From contig NZ_CP030287.1 in the NCBI RefSeq assembly GCF_003287935.1, forward strand, positions 434,001 to 498,000: 64,000 bases of DNA. The letters run 5' to 3'. The DNA is from Streptomyces sp. ICC1 (lineage in GTDB: Bacteria > Actinomycetota > Actinomycetes > Streptomycetales > Streptomycetaceae). The notes under the pieces are model-generated. The model saw only the letters and a list, made by a program, of their open reading frames with translations. It was not told the DNA's origin and did not search any database. The stretch's first letter is position 1; every line of letters begins with the position of its first letter. Made by a program: the position numbers and the translations under genes. Below are positions 34,562 through 42,852 of this stretch, in pieces.

Positions 34562-35320
34562 ATGATCCTTAACCATGATGTGGCCGGGCCCCAGGGCGGG
34601 CCGGCCGTCGTACTGCTGCACTCCTCCGTGTGTGACCGGCGGATGTGGGAGCCGCAGTGGGCGCCGCTGGCCGCGGCCGGTTTCCGGGTGGTCCGGGCGG
34701 ACTTCCGTACCTGCGGGGAGTCCCCCGCCTCCGAGGTCCCGTACAGCGACCACGGGGACGTACGGGAGCTGCTGGACCACCTCGGGATACGGCGGTCCGC
34801 GTTCGTCGGCTCCTCCTACGGCGGGCGGATCGCGCTGACGCTCGCCGCGCTGCACCCGGAGCGGGTCAGCGCGCTGGCCCTGCTGTGCCCCGACCGGCCC
34901 GGGCGGCCGCCGAGCCCCGAGATGCGGGAGTTCGGCGCCGCGGAGGACGCGCTGCTCGATGCCGGGGACCTGGTGGGCGCGGCGGAGCTCAACGCCCGCC
35001 AGTGGCTCGGCCCGGAGGCCACGGACGACGCCCGCGGCCTCGTACGGGACATGCAGCTGGGGAACTTCCGGTCCGAGCCCGCCGCCGCCGGGGACCAGGA
35101 GCTCCCCGAGCCCGCGGTCGACCTGTCGGCCGTCAGGGCGCCCGTACTGGCCGTCGGCGGCGCGCACGACGTCCCCGTCTTCCGCCGCATCGCGGCCGAA
35201 CTCCCCGGCGTCGTCCCCGGCGCCACCCACGTCGAACTCCCGTGGGCCGGCCACCTCCCCTCCCTGGAGCGCCCGGCGGAGGTCACCCGGATGCTGCTGG
35301 ACTTCCTGCCGCGCTCCTGA
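34562..35320 (+). CDS. Alpha/beta hydrolase
   Basis: 252 residues from the ATG preceded by GGGAGG; an upstream GTG at 34526 is less likely. Alpha/beta-hydrolase fold: VVLLHSSVCDRRMW, nucleophile Ser in the G-x-S-x-G element VGSSYGGRIAL, acid in VGGAHDVPVF and catalytic His in WAGHLPSLERP. Resembles 3-oxoadipate enol-lactonase-like esterases, but no catabolic neighbour supports a substrate. Confidence 0.88.
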   Translation: MILNHDVAGPQGGPAVVLLHSSVCDRRMWEPQWAPLAAAGFRVVRADFRTCGESPASEVPYSDHGDVRELLDHLGIRRSAFVGSSYGGRIALTLAALHPERVSALALLCPDRPGRPPSPEMREFGAAEDALLDAGDLVGAAELNARQWLGPEATDDARGLVRDMQLGNFRSEPAAAGDQELPEPAVDLSAVRAPVLAVGGAHDVPVFRRIAAELPGVVPGATHVELPWAGHLPSLERPAEVTRMLLDFLPRS

Positions 35321-35399
35321 CCCGGATCGCCGAGACGGCCGAGGACCCGCTCGCGCGCTGTGCACCGGGGGTGCCTGGGAAGCCGGCCCGCACGTTCGC

Positions 35400-35457
35400 T
35401 TGAACCTGTTCAAAAAGAGGTCTACAGTCAGGGACGTCAGCAGTTGAACACGTTCAA
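35400..35457 (+). promoter_or_regulatory. TetR-type double operator and promoter
   Basis: Two 14-bp palindromes TTGAACnnGTTCAA: TTGAACCTGTTCAA at 35400-35413 and TTGAACACGTTCAA at 35444-35457. The first supplies a -35 (TTGAAC) with a -10 TACAGT at 35423-35428 after exactly 17 bases, so repressor bound at the first would cover the -35 and at the second block the start region. The TetR gene at 36311 is the obvious binder. Confidence 0.8.
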
Positions 35458-35472
35458 GGGGGGCTGAGGGCA

Positions 35473-35877
35473 ATGGACCTCACCGTAATCGCGTACGTCA
35501 TCTACCTGGTCGTCAGCATCGCGCTCACCGTCTGGGTGGCCCGCACGCTCAGCCGCAACGGCCGCATCTTCATCGCCGACGTCCTGCAGGGGAACGAGAA
35601 GCTCGCGGACGCCGTCAACCAGCTCCTGGTCGTCGGGTTCTACCTCGTCAACATCGGCTTCGTGACCCTCTACCTGCGGTCGGCCGACGAGATCGTCGCG
35701 GCCCGCGGGCTCTTCGAGGCCCTCTCGGTCAAGATCGGCGTCGTCCTCCTGGTCCTGGGCGTCATGCACCTCGGCAACGTCTGGGTCCTCAACAAGATGC
35801 GGCGCCGCGGCATCATGGAGCGCCAGCAGACCCCGCCGGTCGCCCCCCAGGGGTGGACCGCGCCCGCCGGGGCCTGA
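35473..35877 (+). CDS. Small integral membrane protein under TetR-type control
   Basis: 134 residues, three predicted helices: LTVIAYVIYLVVSIALTVWVA, LLVVGFYLVNIGFVTLYL and IGVVLLVLGVMHLGNVWVL. Between helices 1 and 2 is FIADVLQGNEKLADAVNQ. No recognised family motif. First gene behind the TTGAACnnGTTCAA promoter and separated from the DCC gene by 5 bases. Probably the main target of the TetR repressor; substrate or ligand unknown. Confidence 0.75.
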   Translation: MDLTVIAYVIYLVVSIALTVWVARTLSRNGRIFIADVLQGNEKLADAVNQLLVVGFYLVNIGFVTLYLRSADEIVAARGLFEALSVKIGVVLLVLGVMHLGNVWVLNKMRRRGIMERQQTPPVAPQGWTAPAGA

Positions 35878-35882
35878 TCCCC

Positions 35883-36299
35883 GTGGCCACCACCGCGACC
35901 CGGCACCTGACGGTGCTCTACGACGCGAACTGCCCGCTCTGCGTCCACATCAGGCACTGGCTGCTCGCCCAGCGCTGGCTTGTGCCGCTCCGGCTCCTGC
36001 CCGCGGCCTCCTTCGAGGCGCAGCGCCGCTACCCGCAGCTCGATCACGCCTCGACGCTGCGGGAGATCACCGTCATCGGGGACGGTGGTCAGGTGTGGAC
36101 CGGGACGGACGCCTTCATCGTCTGCCTTTGGGCGCTGGCCGAGCACCGGCCGAAGGCGAACTGGCTGGCCACCCCGGCCGGCCGGCCCTTCGCCAGGGCC
36201 GCCATGCACACCGCCGCAAAATGGCGCGAGGTCGTGCGGGACGGCTCCGGCGGGCAGGAACAACCGGCCTGTGACGACCAGTGCCCCGCACCCCGATAG
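35883..36299 (+). CDS. DCC-family thiol-disulfide oxidoreductase (DUF393)
   Basis: 138 residues from GTG. The N-terminal YDANCPLCVHIRHW carries the DxxCPxC thiol motif of the DCC family. The remainder (TLREITVIGDGGQVWTGTDAF, then WLATPAGRPFARAAMHTAA) fits the family. These proteins are thought to reduce or oxidise disulfides, often near membrane proteins. It is likely co-transcribed with the upstream membrane gene and the downstream regulator. Confidence 0.85.
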   Translation: MATTATRHLTVLYDANCPLCVHIRHWLLAQRWLVPLRLLPAASFEAQRRYPQLDHASTLREITVIGDGGQVWTGTDAFIVCLWALAEHRPKANWLATPAGRPFARAAMHTAAKWREVVRDGSGGQEQPACDDQCPAPR

Positions 36300-36310
36300 G
36301 CTCATGCACC

Positions 36311-37066
36311 GTGACTGATCAGAAGGCTCCCAAGAGCGAGCAGACCCGCACGCTCATCCTCGAGACCGCGCTCCGCCTCTTCCAGGAGCGCGGCTTCGAC
36401 AAGACGACGATGCGCGGTATCGCCAAGGAGGCCGGAGTATCGGTCGGCAACGCCTACTACTACTTCGAGTCGAAGGAACACCTGGTCCAGGGGTTCTACG
36501 ACCGGATCGGCGCCGCGCACCTGGCGGCCGTCCGGCCGATCCTGGACAGCGAGACCGATCTGCAGAAGCGGCTCGCGGGCGTGCTCACCAGCTGGCTGGA
36601 CATCGCCGAGCCGTACCACGAGTTCGCCTCGCAGTTCTTCAAGAACGCCGCGGACCCCGAGAGCCCGCTCAGCCCCTTCTCCCCGGAGTCGGAGCCGGCC
36701 CGCAAGCAGGCCATCGACATGCACCGCGAGGTGCTGGCGGGCGCGAAGACCAAGGTGCCGGCCGAACTGGCCGACGTACTGCCGGAGCTCATGTGGCTCT
36801 CGCAAATGGGCCTGGTCCTCTACTGGGTCTTCGACCGCTCCCCGAACAGCGAGAAGACCCGGCGGCTCGCCGACCGCGGCGCGCAGCTGACGACCCGGGG
36901 CATCATCCTGGCCCGCTTCCGGGTCCTGCGGCCGCTGGTGCGGGAGGTCCACGAACTGTTCGCGGACTTCCTCCCGGGCATGGCCCAGACGGCCGTGTCC
37001 CGCTCCGGCCGCAAGCGCGCCTCGGACCCGGACAACGGCCCCGAAGAGGGCCCGGAAGTCGGCTAG
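36311..37066 (+). CDS. TetR-family transcriptional regulator
   Basis: 251 residues from GTG. N-terminal HTH at about residues 12-58 (TRTLILETALRLFQERGFDK, TTMRGIAKEAGVSVGNAYYYF) and a C-terminal ligand domain (ISAHL-type helix start then EFASQFFKNAADPESP). It is 12 bases after the DCC gene, so probably autoregulated through the operators at 35400 and 35444. The tail after residue 235 is charged and disordered. The effector is unknown. Confidence 0.9.
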   Translation: MTDQKAPKSEQTRTLILETALRLFQERGFDKTTMRGIAKEAGVSVGNAYYYFESKEHLVQGFYDRIGAAHLAAVRPILDSETDLQKRLAGVLTSWLDIAEPYHEFASQFFKNAADPESPLSPFSPESEPARKQAIDMHREVLAGAKTKVPAELADVLPELMWLSQMGLVLYWVFDRSPNSEKTRRLADRGAQLTTRGIILARFRVLRPLVREVHELFADFLPGMAQTAVSRSGRKRASDPDNGPEEGPEVG

Positions 37067-37076
37067 TGCTGTGACC

Positions 37077-37103
37077 AGCCCCGCTGGGCCCCGTACCGGG
37101 GCT
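37077..37103. terminator. Hairpin between TetR gene and binding-protein gene
   Basis: AGCCCCG pairs with CGGGGCT around a 13-base loop between converging genes; it touches the stop codon of the binding-protein gene. Confidence 0.55.
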
Positions 37104-38662
37104 CAGAGCCAGTTGAGGTCCCACAGGCGCCAGACGCCCGTGCCGTCCGAGAGGTACTGGGCGCCGGTGACGGCCTCGCGGGACATCACGTAGTCCTTCT
37201 TCTGCCAGATCGGCAGCATCGGGACCTGCTGGGCGACCAGCTTCTGCAGGTCGCGGAAGTCGTTCGCCGCGGCGCCGCGGTCCGAGAAGGACTGGGTGCG
37301 GGTGATGAGGTCGTCGACGGCCTTGTCGGAGAAGGCGTTGTTCATCGAGGAGTCGGCGCCGACGAGCGGGGCGAGGAAGTTGTCCGCGTCCGGGAAGTCG
37401 GCGATCCAGCCGATGGTGTAGGCGTCGAACTCGCCCGCCGCGTAGGCCTTCTGGAAGTCGGCCCACTTCTCGACCGGCTTGATCGTCAGCTGGAAGAGGC
37501 CGGTGGACTCCAGCTGCTTCTTGATCTCCTCAGCCTCGGCGACGTTCGCGCCGCGCGTGTTGACCCCGAGGTTGATCGAGACCGGGGCGCTGACCCCGGC
37601 GTCCTTGAGCAGCTTCTTCGCCGCGACCCCGTTCGGGGAGGGCCACGCGTCGAAGAACGGCGTGCTGTGGGCGGCGATGCCCGCCGGGACCAGCGAGTAC
37701 AGCGGGGTGACCGTGCCCTTGTAGACCTCGCCGGCCACCTTGGCCCGGTCCAGGACCGCGGCGACGGCCTGGCGGACGCCGGCCTGGGCCACCGGGGAGC
37801 CGGTGCGGAGGTTGAAGACCATGCTGCGGATCTCGGTGCCGCCCGAGGCCTGGTACCGGGTGTCCTTCAGGCCCGGGTTGAGGGCCGCGAGGACGGCCGG
37901 CGGCATGTCTCGGTGGGCGACCTCGATGCCGCGGTCGGTCCAGGCCTGGTCGAGCTCCGCGGAGTCCTCGTAGTACCGGACGGTGACCGCGCTCTTGGAG
38001 ATCTTGCCCTGGCCCTTGTACGAGGAGTTCGGCTTGAGCTCGGCGCTCGCGCCCGCCGTGTACCCGTCGAGGGTGAACGGGCCGGAGCCGTAGACCTTGT
38101 CGCCCTCGCGCAGCGCCTTCGCCGGGTACTTGTCCTTGTCCACGATCGAGGCGGCACCCGTCGCGATCTTGAAGGGGAAGGTGGCGTCACCGGCCGACAG
38201 GTTGAAGGTGACGGTGCGGCCCTCCGCCTTGACCGACTCCAGGGTGTTGAACAGCGGCGCCGGGCCCTGGTCGGAGTTGATCGCCTTGATGCGGTCGAAG
38301 GAGTGCTTGACGTCCTCGGCGGTGATCGCGCGGCCGGAGGAGAACTTCACGTCCGAGCGCAGCTCGCACTGGTAGGTGGTGAGCTTCGTGCCGATGAACT
38401 GGCAGGAGGAGGCCGCGTCGGGCACCGGGGTGTCCGAGCCGGTCCGGATCGTCAGCAGCGACTGGTAGACGTTGCTGAACAGGGCCCAGGAGCCCGCGTC
38501 GTACGCCCCGGCGGGGTCGAGGGAGGAGACGACGTCGCTCGTGCCGACGCGGATCGCCTTGCCGCCGCCGGCGCCCTGCGGCAGCAACTGCCAGGTGGCG
38601 ACGCCGGTGACACCGAGGACCAGCCCGGCCGCGATGACTTTCGAGCGGACAGACCGCAGCAT
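37103..38662 (-). CDS. Family 5 (oligopeptide-type) extracellular solute-binding protein, orphan
   Basis: 519 residues from the ATG preceded by GGTGGAG. N-terminal hydrophobic segment (VIAAGLVLGVTGVATWQLLP) is signal-anchor or Sec-signal-like without a lipobox Cys, unusual for the family. Mature domain: RVGTSDVVSSLDPAGAYDAG, ITAEDVKHSFDRIKA, YGSGPFTLDGYTAG and FDAYTIGWIADFPDADNFL, all SBP_bac_5 landmarks. No permease or ATPase gene is adjacent, so it serves a transporter encoded elsewhere or is a sensor. Confidence 0.9.
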   Translation of the reverse strand: MLRSVRSKVIAAGLVLGVTGVATWQLLPQGAGGGKAIRVGTSDVVSSLDPAGAYDAGSWALFSNVYQSLLTIRTGSDTPVPDAASSCQFIGTKLTTYQCELRSDVKFSSGRAITAEDVKHSFDRIKAINSDQGPAPLFNTLESVKAEGRTVTFNLSAGDATFPFKIATGAASIVDKDKYPAKALREGDKVYGSGPFTLDGYTAGASAELKPNSSYKGQGKISKSAVTVRYYEDSAELDQAWTDRGIEVAHRDMPPAVLAALNPGLKDTRYQASGGTEIRSMVFNLRTGSPVAQAGVRQAVAAVLDRAKVAGEVYKGTVTPLYSLVPAGIAAHSTPFFDAWPSPNGVAAKKLLKDAGVSAPVSINLGVNTRGANVAEAEEIKKQLESTGLFQLTIKPVEKWADFQKAYAAGEFDAYTIGWIADFPDADNFLAPLVGADSSMNNAFSDKAVDDLITRTQSFSDRGAAANDFRDLQKLVAQQVPMLPIWQKKDYVMSREAVTGAQYLSDGTGVWRLWDLNWL

Positions 38663-38791
38663 CCTTGACTCCACCCCACGTGCCGCACACCGCTGGGCGC
38701 GACCAGTTATCCGATTATCGGTCACATCCCATCATGGAAATTCGGCCTCGGGAAGGCCGGTTCACGGCGCTCCCTCGGAGGTTCGGGCGGT

Positions 38792-40090
38792 TCAGGCCTG
38801 ATATGAGGCGAGTTCGACGACTGTGATGTCCGACGGTGCTCCGACCCGTACCGGCGGCCCCCAGGCACCGGCCCCGCGCGATACGTAGAGCTGGGTGTCG
38901 CCGTAGCGCTCCAGCCCGGCGACGGTCGGGTTGGCGAGGTCGGCGAGGTAGTTGCCGGGCCAGAGCTGGCCGCCGTGGGTGTGGCCGGACAACTGGAGGT
39001 CCACGCCGTGGCGGACGGCCTCGTCGATGACGACCGGCTGGTGGGCGAGGAGCACGGAGGTGCGGGAGCGGTCGCGGTCGCCGAGGGCGGCGGCGAAGTC
39101 GGGGCCGTGGCCCTCGGCCTCCCCCTGGATGTCGTTGACGCCGGCGAGGTCGAAGTACGGGAGCTCGCGGCGGGCGTTCTCCAGCGGCGTCAGGCCCAGC
39201 TCGCGGACGTGGTCGACCCACTGCTGCGCGCCCGAGAAGTACTCGTGGTTGCCGGTGACGAAGTACGAGCCGTGCCGCGCGCGCAGGCCCCGGAGCGGCT
39301 CGGCGGCGGGCCCGAGGTCGTGGACGCTGCCGTCCACGAGGTCGCCGACGACGGCGATCAGGTCGGGCTGGGTGCGGTTGATGGTGTCGACGATGCGCAG
39401 GGTGTGCGCGTGGCCGAGGACGGGGCCGAGGTGGACGTCGCTGACGACGGCGATGCGGAAGCCGTGCGCCGCGCGGGGCAGTTTGGCGAGGGGGACCTGG
39501 ACCCGCTTGACGCGCGGCCCGCGCAGGACTCCGTACGCGCCGTACCCGACGGTGCCGACGGCCGCGGCGCCTGCCGCGCCGGCCACGGTCCGCGCGAAGC
39601 GGCGCCGGCTGAGCCCGTCGGGTCGGACCCCGGTCGGCCGGGCCTCGGCCAAGTCCGGCCGGGCGGGGGCTTCGGCGGGCGCGGGGACCGGCCCGGGTGA
39701 CCCGGCCCCGATGACCTGGGCCGGAGCCGGGGTCGGGGCGGGCGGGGCGGGCTGAGCCGCCCGGGGCGCCCCGTTCGCCCGGCGGAGCCACACCGCGCGG
39801 ACGGCCTCGGCCACGAGCATCGCCAGGGTCAGGTAGAGCAGGACGGCCAGCCAGAGGTAGCCCGGCCAGGAGACCGCGCGCTGGAGCCAGAAGGGCGCGC
39901 CCGCGCGGCCCGCGACCAGGGCGGCCAGGGCCAGGACCGGGAGGGCGAAGGCCAGGGCCGTGCCCGTACGGCGGGCGCGGCCGCCCGGGGCGGTGGTGTC
40001 GCGGACCAGCCGGATCCAGAGCCAGCGGTGGACCAGCCCCAGGAGGGCCAGTACGAGCAGGACGGCGGCCACTGCCAGTGCGATCGTCAC
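38792..40090 (-). CDS. Membrane-bound metallophosphoesterase with internal Tat-like motif
   Basis: 432 residues from GTG overlapping the small upstream gene by GTGA. Residues 1-100 are four membrane helices; a Pro/Ala linker follows; SRRRFARTVAG at 161-171 looks like an internal twin-arginine signal before a hydrophobic stretch. The catalytic domain has all metallophosphoesterase motifs: SDVHLG, GDLVDG, GNHEYF, LLAHQP and SGHTHGGQ. Related to YkuE-type phosphodiesterases or UDP-diacylglucosamine pyrophosphatase-like enzymes. Confidence 0.9.
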   Translation of the reverse strand: MTIALAVAAVLLVLALLGLVHRWLWIRLVRDTTAPGGRARRTGTALAFALPVLALAALVAGRAGAPFWLQRAVSWPGYLWLAVLLYLTLAMLVAEAVRAVWLRRANGAPRAAQPAPPAPTPAPAQVIGAGSPGPVPAPAEAPARPDLAEARPTGVRPDGLSRRRFARTVAGAAGAAAVGTVGYGAYGVLRGPRVKRVQVPLAKLPRAAHGFRIAVVSDVHLGPVLGHAHTLRIVDTINRTQPDLIAVVGDLVDGSVHDLGPAAEPLRGLRARHGSYFVTGNHEYFSGAQQWVDHVRELGLTPLENARRELPYFDLAGVNDIQGEAEGHGPDFAAALGDRDRSRTSVLLAHQPVVIDEAVRHGVDLQLSGHTHGGQLWPGNYLADLANPTVAGLERYGDTQLYVSRGAGAWGPPVRVGAPSDITVVELASYQA

Positions 40091-40347
40091 GCGCCCTGCT
40101 CCTCACGTGATGCGCGCCGCAGCGCCCGTACCCCGCGCAACCCGATCACTCCTACGGCCGTCCCCAGGAGAAAGGACGTCACTGCCAGGAGAAGGTGGAC
40201 CCAGAAGTAGCCGGTCGGGCTTCCCGCATCGTCGAACGCCAGGCCGCTGCCGTCCTTCCACAGGTTCCGAGTGAAAGAAACCCAGATGAACCAGCTCCAC
40301 GCGCCGAAGGCGAGCAGGAACCAGGAAGTGGCGCGGCTGAGTCTCAT
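40087..40347 (-). CDS. Small two-helix membrane protein
   Basis: 86 residues starting MRLSRATSWFLLAFGAW. Two helices, residues 5-28 and about 48-70 (FWVHLLLAVTSFLLGTAVGVIG). The cytoplasmic ends are basic. It sits immediately upstream of the phosphoesterase with a GTGA overlap, so the two are translationally coupled. No family recognised; conserved SCO-type streptomycete layout is likely. Confidence 0.75.
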   Translation of the reverse strand: MRLSRATSWFLLAFGAWSWFIWVSFTRNLWKDGSGLAFDDAGSPTGYFWVHLLLAVTSFLLGTAVGVIGLRGVRALRRASREEQGA

Positions 40348-40468
40348 GACCTCAGTATCGGCTCCGCCCCCGGGACGGACGCGCGGGGGTGGGCTGTCCC
40401 GGCGGTGGTTGCGGCGGGTTGGCCGGTCCGTGCCGCTGATCACAGGATCTGGATGTACTTTCACCTGC

Positions 40469-41719
40469 GTGTCTGCCAAGAAGACCGCACTGACGGTCCT
40501 TTCCGCCGCACTGCCCGCACTGCTGGTCCCGGCGCTGCTGGTGTCGCCCGCGCACGCCGCGCCGACGCCCACGCCGCCCGCCGACGGGAAGGGCCAGCCG
40601 CCCAAGGCGCCCGCGCCGCCCGCCTCGATGTCCACGGTCGGCGGCGCGTCGCTGGGGCAGCCCGGCACCCAGGTCAACCCGATGCCGGGCGCGCCCGCGC
40701 TGCCGGCGAACCTGACGGGCCGTTCGTGGATCGTGGCCGACGCCGAGACGGGCGAGGTCCTGGCGGCGCACAACGCGCACTGGCGGCTCCCCCCGGCCTC
40801 CACGATGAAGATGCTCTTCGCCGACACCGTGCTGCCGGGCCTGCCCAAGGAGCAGGTCCACAAGGTCACCGACCAGGAGCTGGACGGGGTCGGTGCCGGC
40901 TCCAGCCTGGTGGGCATCAAGGAGGACACCGAGTACACGGTCCACGATCTGTGGCTCGGGGTGTTCCTGCGCTCCGGCAACGACGCCGTGCACGTGCTTT
41001 CGGCCATGAACGGCGGCGTCGAGAAGACCGTCAAGGACATGCAGGCCCACGCCGAGGAGCTCCAGGCCCTGGACACGCACGTGGTGTCCCCGGACGGCTA
41101 CGACGCTCCGGGCCAGGTCTCCAGCGCCTACGACCTCACCCTCATCGCCCGCTCCGGACTGCAGAAGCAGGACTTCCGGGAGTACTGCGGCACGGCCAGC
41201 GCGAAGTTCCCCGGCAGGCAGGAGGCCGGCAAGCCGCGCGACACGTTCGAGATCCAGAACACCAACCGGCTGATGACCGGCGCCGGCGGCCTCCCCCCCT
41301 ACAAGGGCATCGCCGGGGTGAAGAACGGCAACACCACGATGGCCGGCTCCACCTTCACCGGCGCGGCCCAGCGCGGTGACAAGAAGCTGCTGGTCACGGT
41401 CATGAACCCGGGTACGGGCGGGGCCAACTCCGTGTACGAGGAGACCGCCGACCTCCTCGACTGGGGCTTCGCGGCGGCCGGCAAGGTCAAGCCGGTGGGC
41501 GAGCTGGTGCCGCCGAAGAGCGCGGACACCTCCTCGCACGGCTCCCCGGCCCAGTCCCACGAGAACAACCCGTCGGCGTCCGGTGACGGCGCGGGCGGCG
41601 GGGTCGGGACGGCCCTGGGCGTCACGGGCGGGGTGCTGGCCGTCGTGGCCGGCGGGGCGTACGCGGTCAACCGGCGCTGGCCGCGGGGGCGCGGCCGCCG
41701 GGCTCGCGGCCGGGCGTAA
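40469..41719 (+). CDS. D-alanyl-D-alanine carboxypeptidase (class C-type low-mass PBP)
   Basis: 416 residues from GTG, giving a Sec signal peptide (residues 1-30, ending PAHA). Peptidase S11: SxxK is Ser111-Lys114 (PASTMK), SxN is Ser168-Gly-Asn170, and the third motif is Lys284-Asn-Gly (VKNGNTT) in place of KTG. A Ser/Pro-rich linker leads to a C-terminal membrane anchor (LGVTGGVLAVVAGGAYAV) and a basic tail. Removes the terminal D-Ala from peptidoglycan stems outside the membrane. Its 3' end overlaps the convergent yihY gene by 53 bases. Confidence 0.93.
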   Translation: MSAKKTALTVLSAALPALLVPALLVSPAHAAPTPTPPADGKGQPPKAPAPPASMSTVGGASLGQPGTQVNPMPGAPALPANLTGRSWIVADAETGEVLAAHNAHWRLPPASTMKMLFADTVLPGLPKEQVHKVTDQELDGVGAGSSLVGIKEDTEYTVHDLWLGVFLRSGNDAVHVLSAMNGGVEKTVKDMQAHAEELQALDTHVVSPDGYDAPGQVSSAYDLTLIARSGLQKQDFREYCGTASAKFPGRQEAGKPRDTFEIQNTNRLMTGAGGLPPYKGIAGVKNGNTTMAGSTFTGAAQRGDKKLLVTVMNPGTGGANSVYEETADLLDWGFAAAGKVKPVGELVPPKSADTSSHGSPAQSHENNPSASGDGAGGGVGTALGVTGGVLAVVAGGAYAVNRRWPRGRGRRARGRA

Positions 41720-42707
41720 CGGGACCGGGGGCCCCGTCCGCGGACCCGCCGGAGGAACCGTCCGCGGACCCGCCGGCGGAGCCGCCGGAGGCCCCGTCCG
41801 CCGTGGCGCCCGCCCGGTCGGCGCCCGGCTCCGGGTCCTCCACCCCGTCCCCGTCCGCATCGTCGCGGCTGGCCGTCCAGGCGGCGCAGAACAGCAGCAG
41901 CTTCGCCGTGAGGTTGATCCAGACCAGCAGCGCGATGGGCACGCCGAAGGCCCCGTACATGCTCTTCGTGGCGACTTCCCGCATGTAGCCGCTGAGCAGC
42001 AGCTTCAGCAGCTCGAAGCCGGCCGCGCCGATCAGTCCCGCCTCGATCAGGCGGCGGCGCGGCGGTTCGACGCCGGGGAGCAGGGTCAGGACGTAGAGCA
42101 GGATCAGGAAGGCGGCCACGACTCCGACGAGGAAGGCCCCGCCGCGCAGCAGCCCGCCGCCGGCGCCCTCGCGCGGCACGCCCAGCCAGTCGCCGGCCTT
42201 CCCGACCGCGCTGGAGCCGAAGATCGAGGCCGCGGCCGAGCACAGGCCGACGCCGCCGAGGCCGATGAGGACCAGCGCGTCCTTGCCCTTGCGGACGAAG
42301 GGGTTGCCCTCGTCCTCGTCGTCCTTCTCCCAGACGGCGCGCAGGCAGCCCCGCATCGAGCCGATCCAGCCGATCCCGGTGAACAGGAGGATGCCGGCGG
42401 CGACCAGGCCGACGGTGCCGGCGTTCGCGACGAGGGCGTTGATGTCGAGCTGGTCGGAGATCCCGGGGACCTGCTCGGCGAGGTTCTTCTGGAGCCGGTC
42501 GAGCTGCTCCTGGCTCAGCAGTCCCGCGCCGACCGCGGCGGCCACGGTGATCAGCGGGAAGAGCGCGAGGAAGCTGATGAAGGTGATGGCGGCGGCGAGC
42601 CGGCTCCAGTGCACGCGGTCGAGCCGCTGGTACGAACGCCACAGGTGGGTCCGCATCAGCGCGGACACGAGGGGCCCGATCAGCGGGAGTTTCGTCAGCC
42701 AATCCAT
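41667..42707 (-). CDS. YihY/BrkB-family membrane protein
   Basis: 346 residues from the ATG giving MDWLTKLPLIG; an ATG 27 bases earlier is possible. Six helices with the family blocks RLAAAITFISFLALFPLI, GWIGSMRGCLRAVW and LVWINLTAKLLLFCAAW. Acidic, Gly/Ser/Ala repeat tail (about residues 290-346: GASGGSAGGSADGSSGG). The family is called ribonuclease BN-like in old annotation but is a membrane protein of unknown function. Convergent overlap of 53 bases with the carboxypeptidase gene. Confidence 0.88.
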   Translation of the reverse strand: MDWLTKLPLIGPLVSALMRTHLWRSYQRLDRVHWSRLAAAITFISFLALFPLITVAAAVGAGLLSQEQLDRLQKNLAEQVPGISDQLDINALVANAGTVGLVAAGILLFTGIGWIGSMRGCLRAVWEKDDEDEGNPFVRKGKDALVLIGLGGVGLCSAAASIFGSSAVGKAGDWLGVPREGAGGGLLRGGAFLVGVVAAFLILLYVLTLLPGVEPPRRRLIEAGLIGAAGFELLKLLLSGYMREVATKSMYGAFGVPIALLVWINLTAKLLLFCAAWTASRDDADGDGVEDPEPGADRAGATADGASGGSAGGSADGSSGGSADGAPGPVTPGREPGGRAPAASAG

Positions 42708-42852
42708 ACGGTCACCGTAAATGAGCTGTCGCAAATAGCCGGTATTGCCGGTTTTGGGGACTACGGTCGTCGATTGTGACTTTTCGCCCGACGGTTCGTC
42801 CGTTCCATGCCCTGGTCCTGCGAAGGATCAGCTTCCGCTTCCGGTTCCTGCG

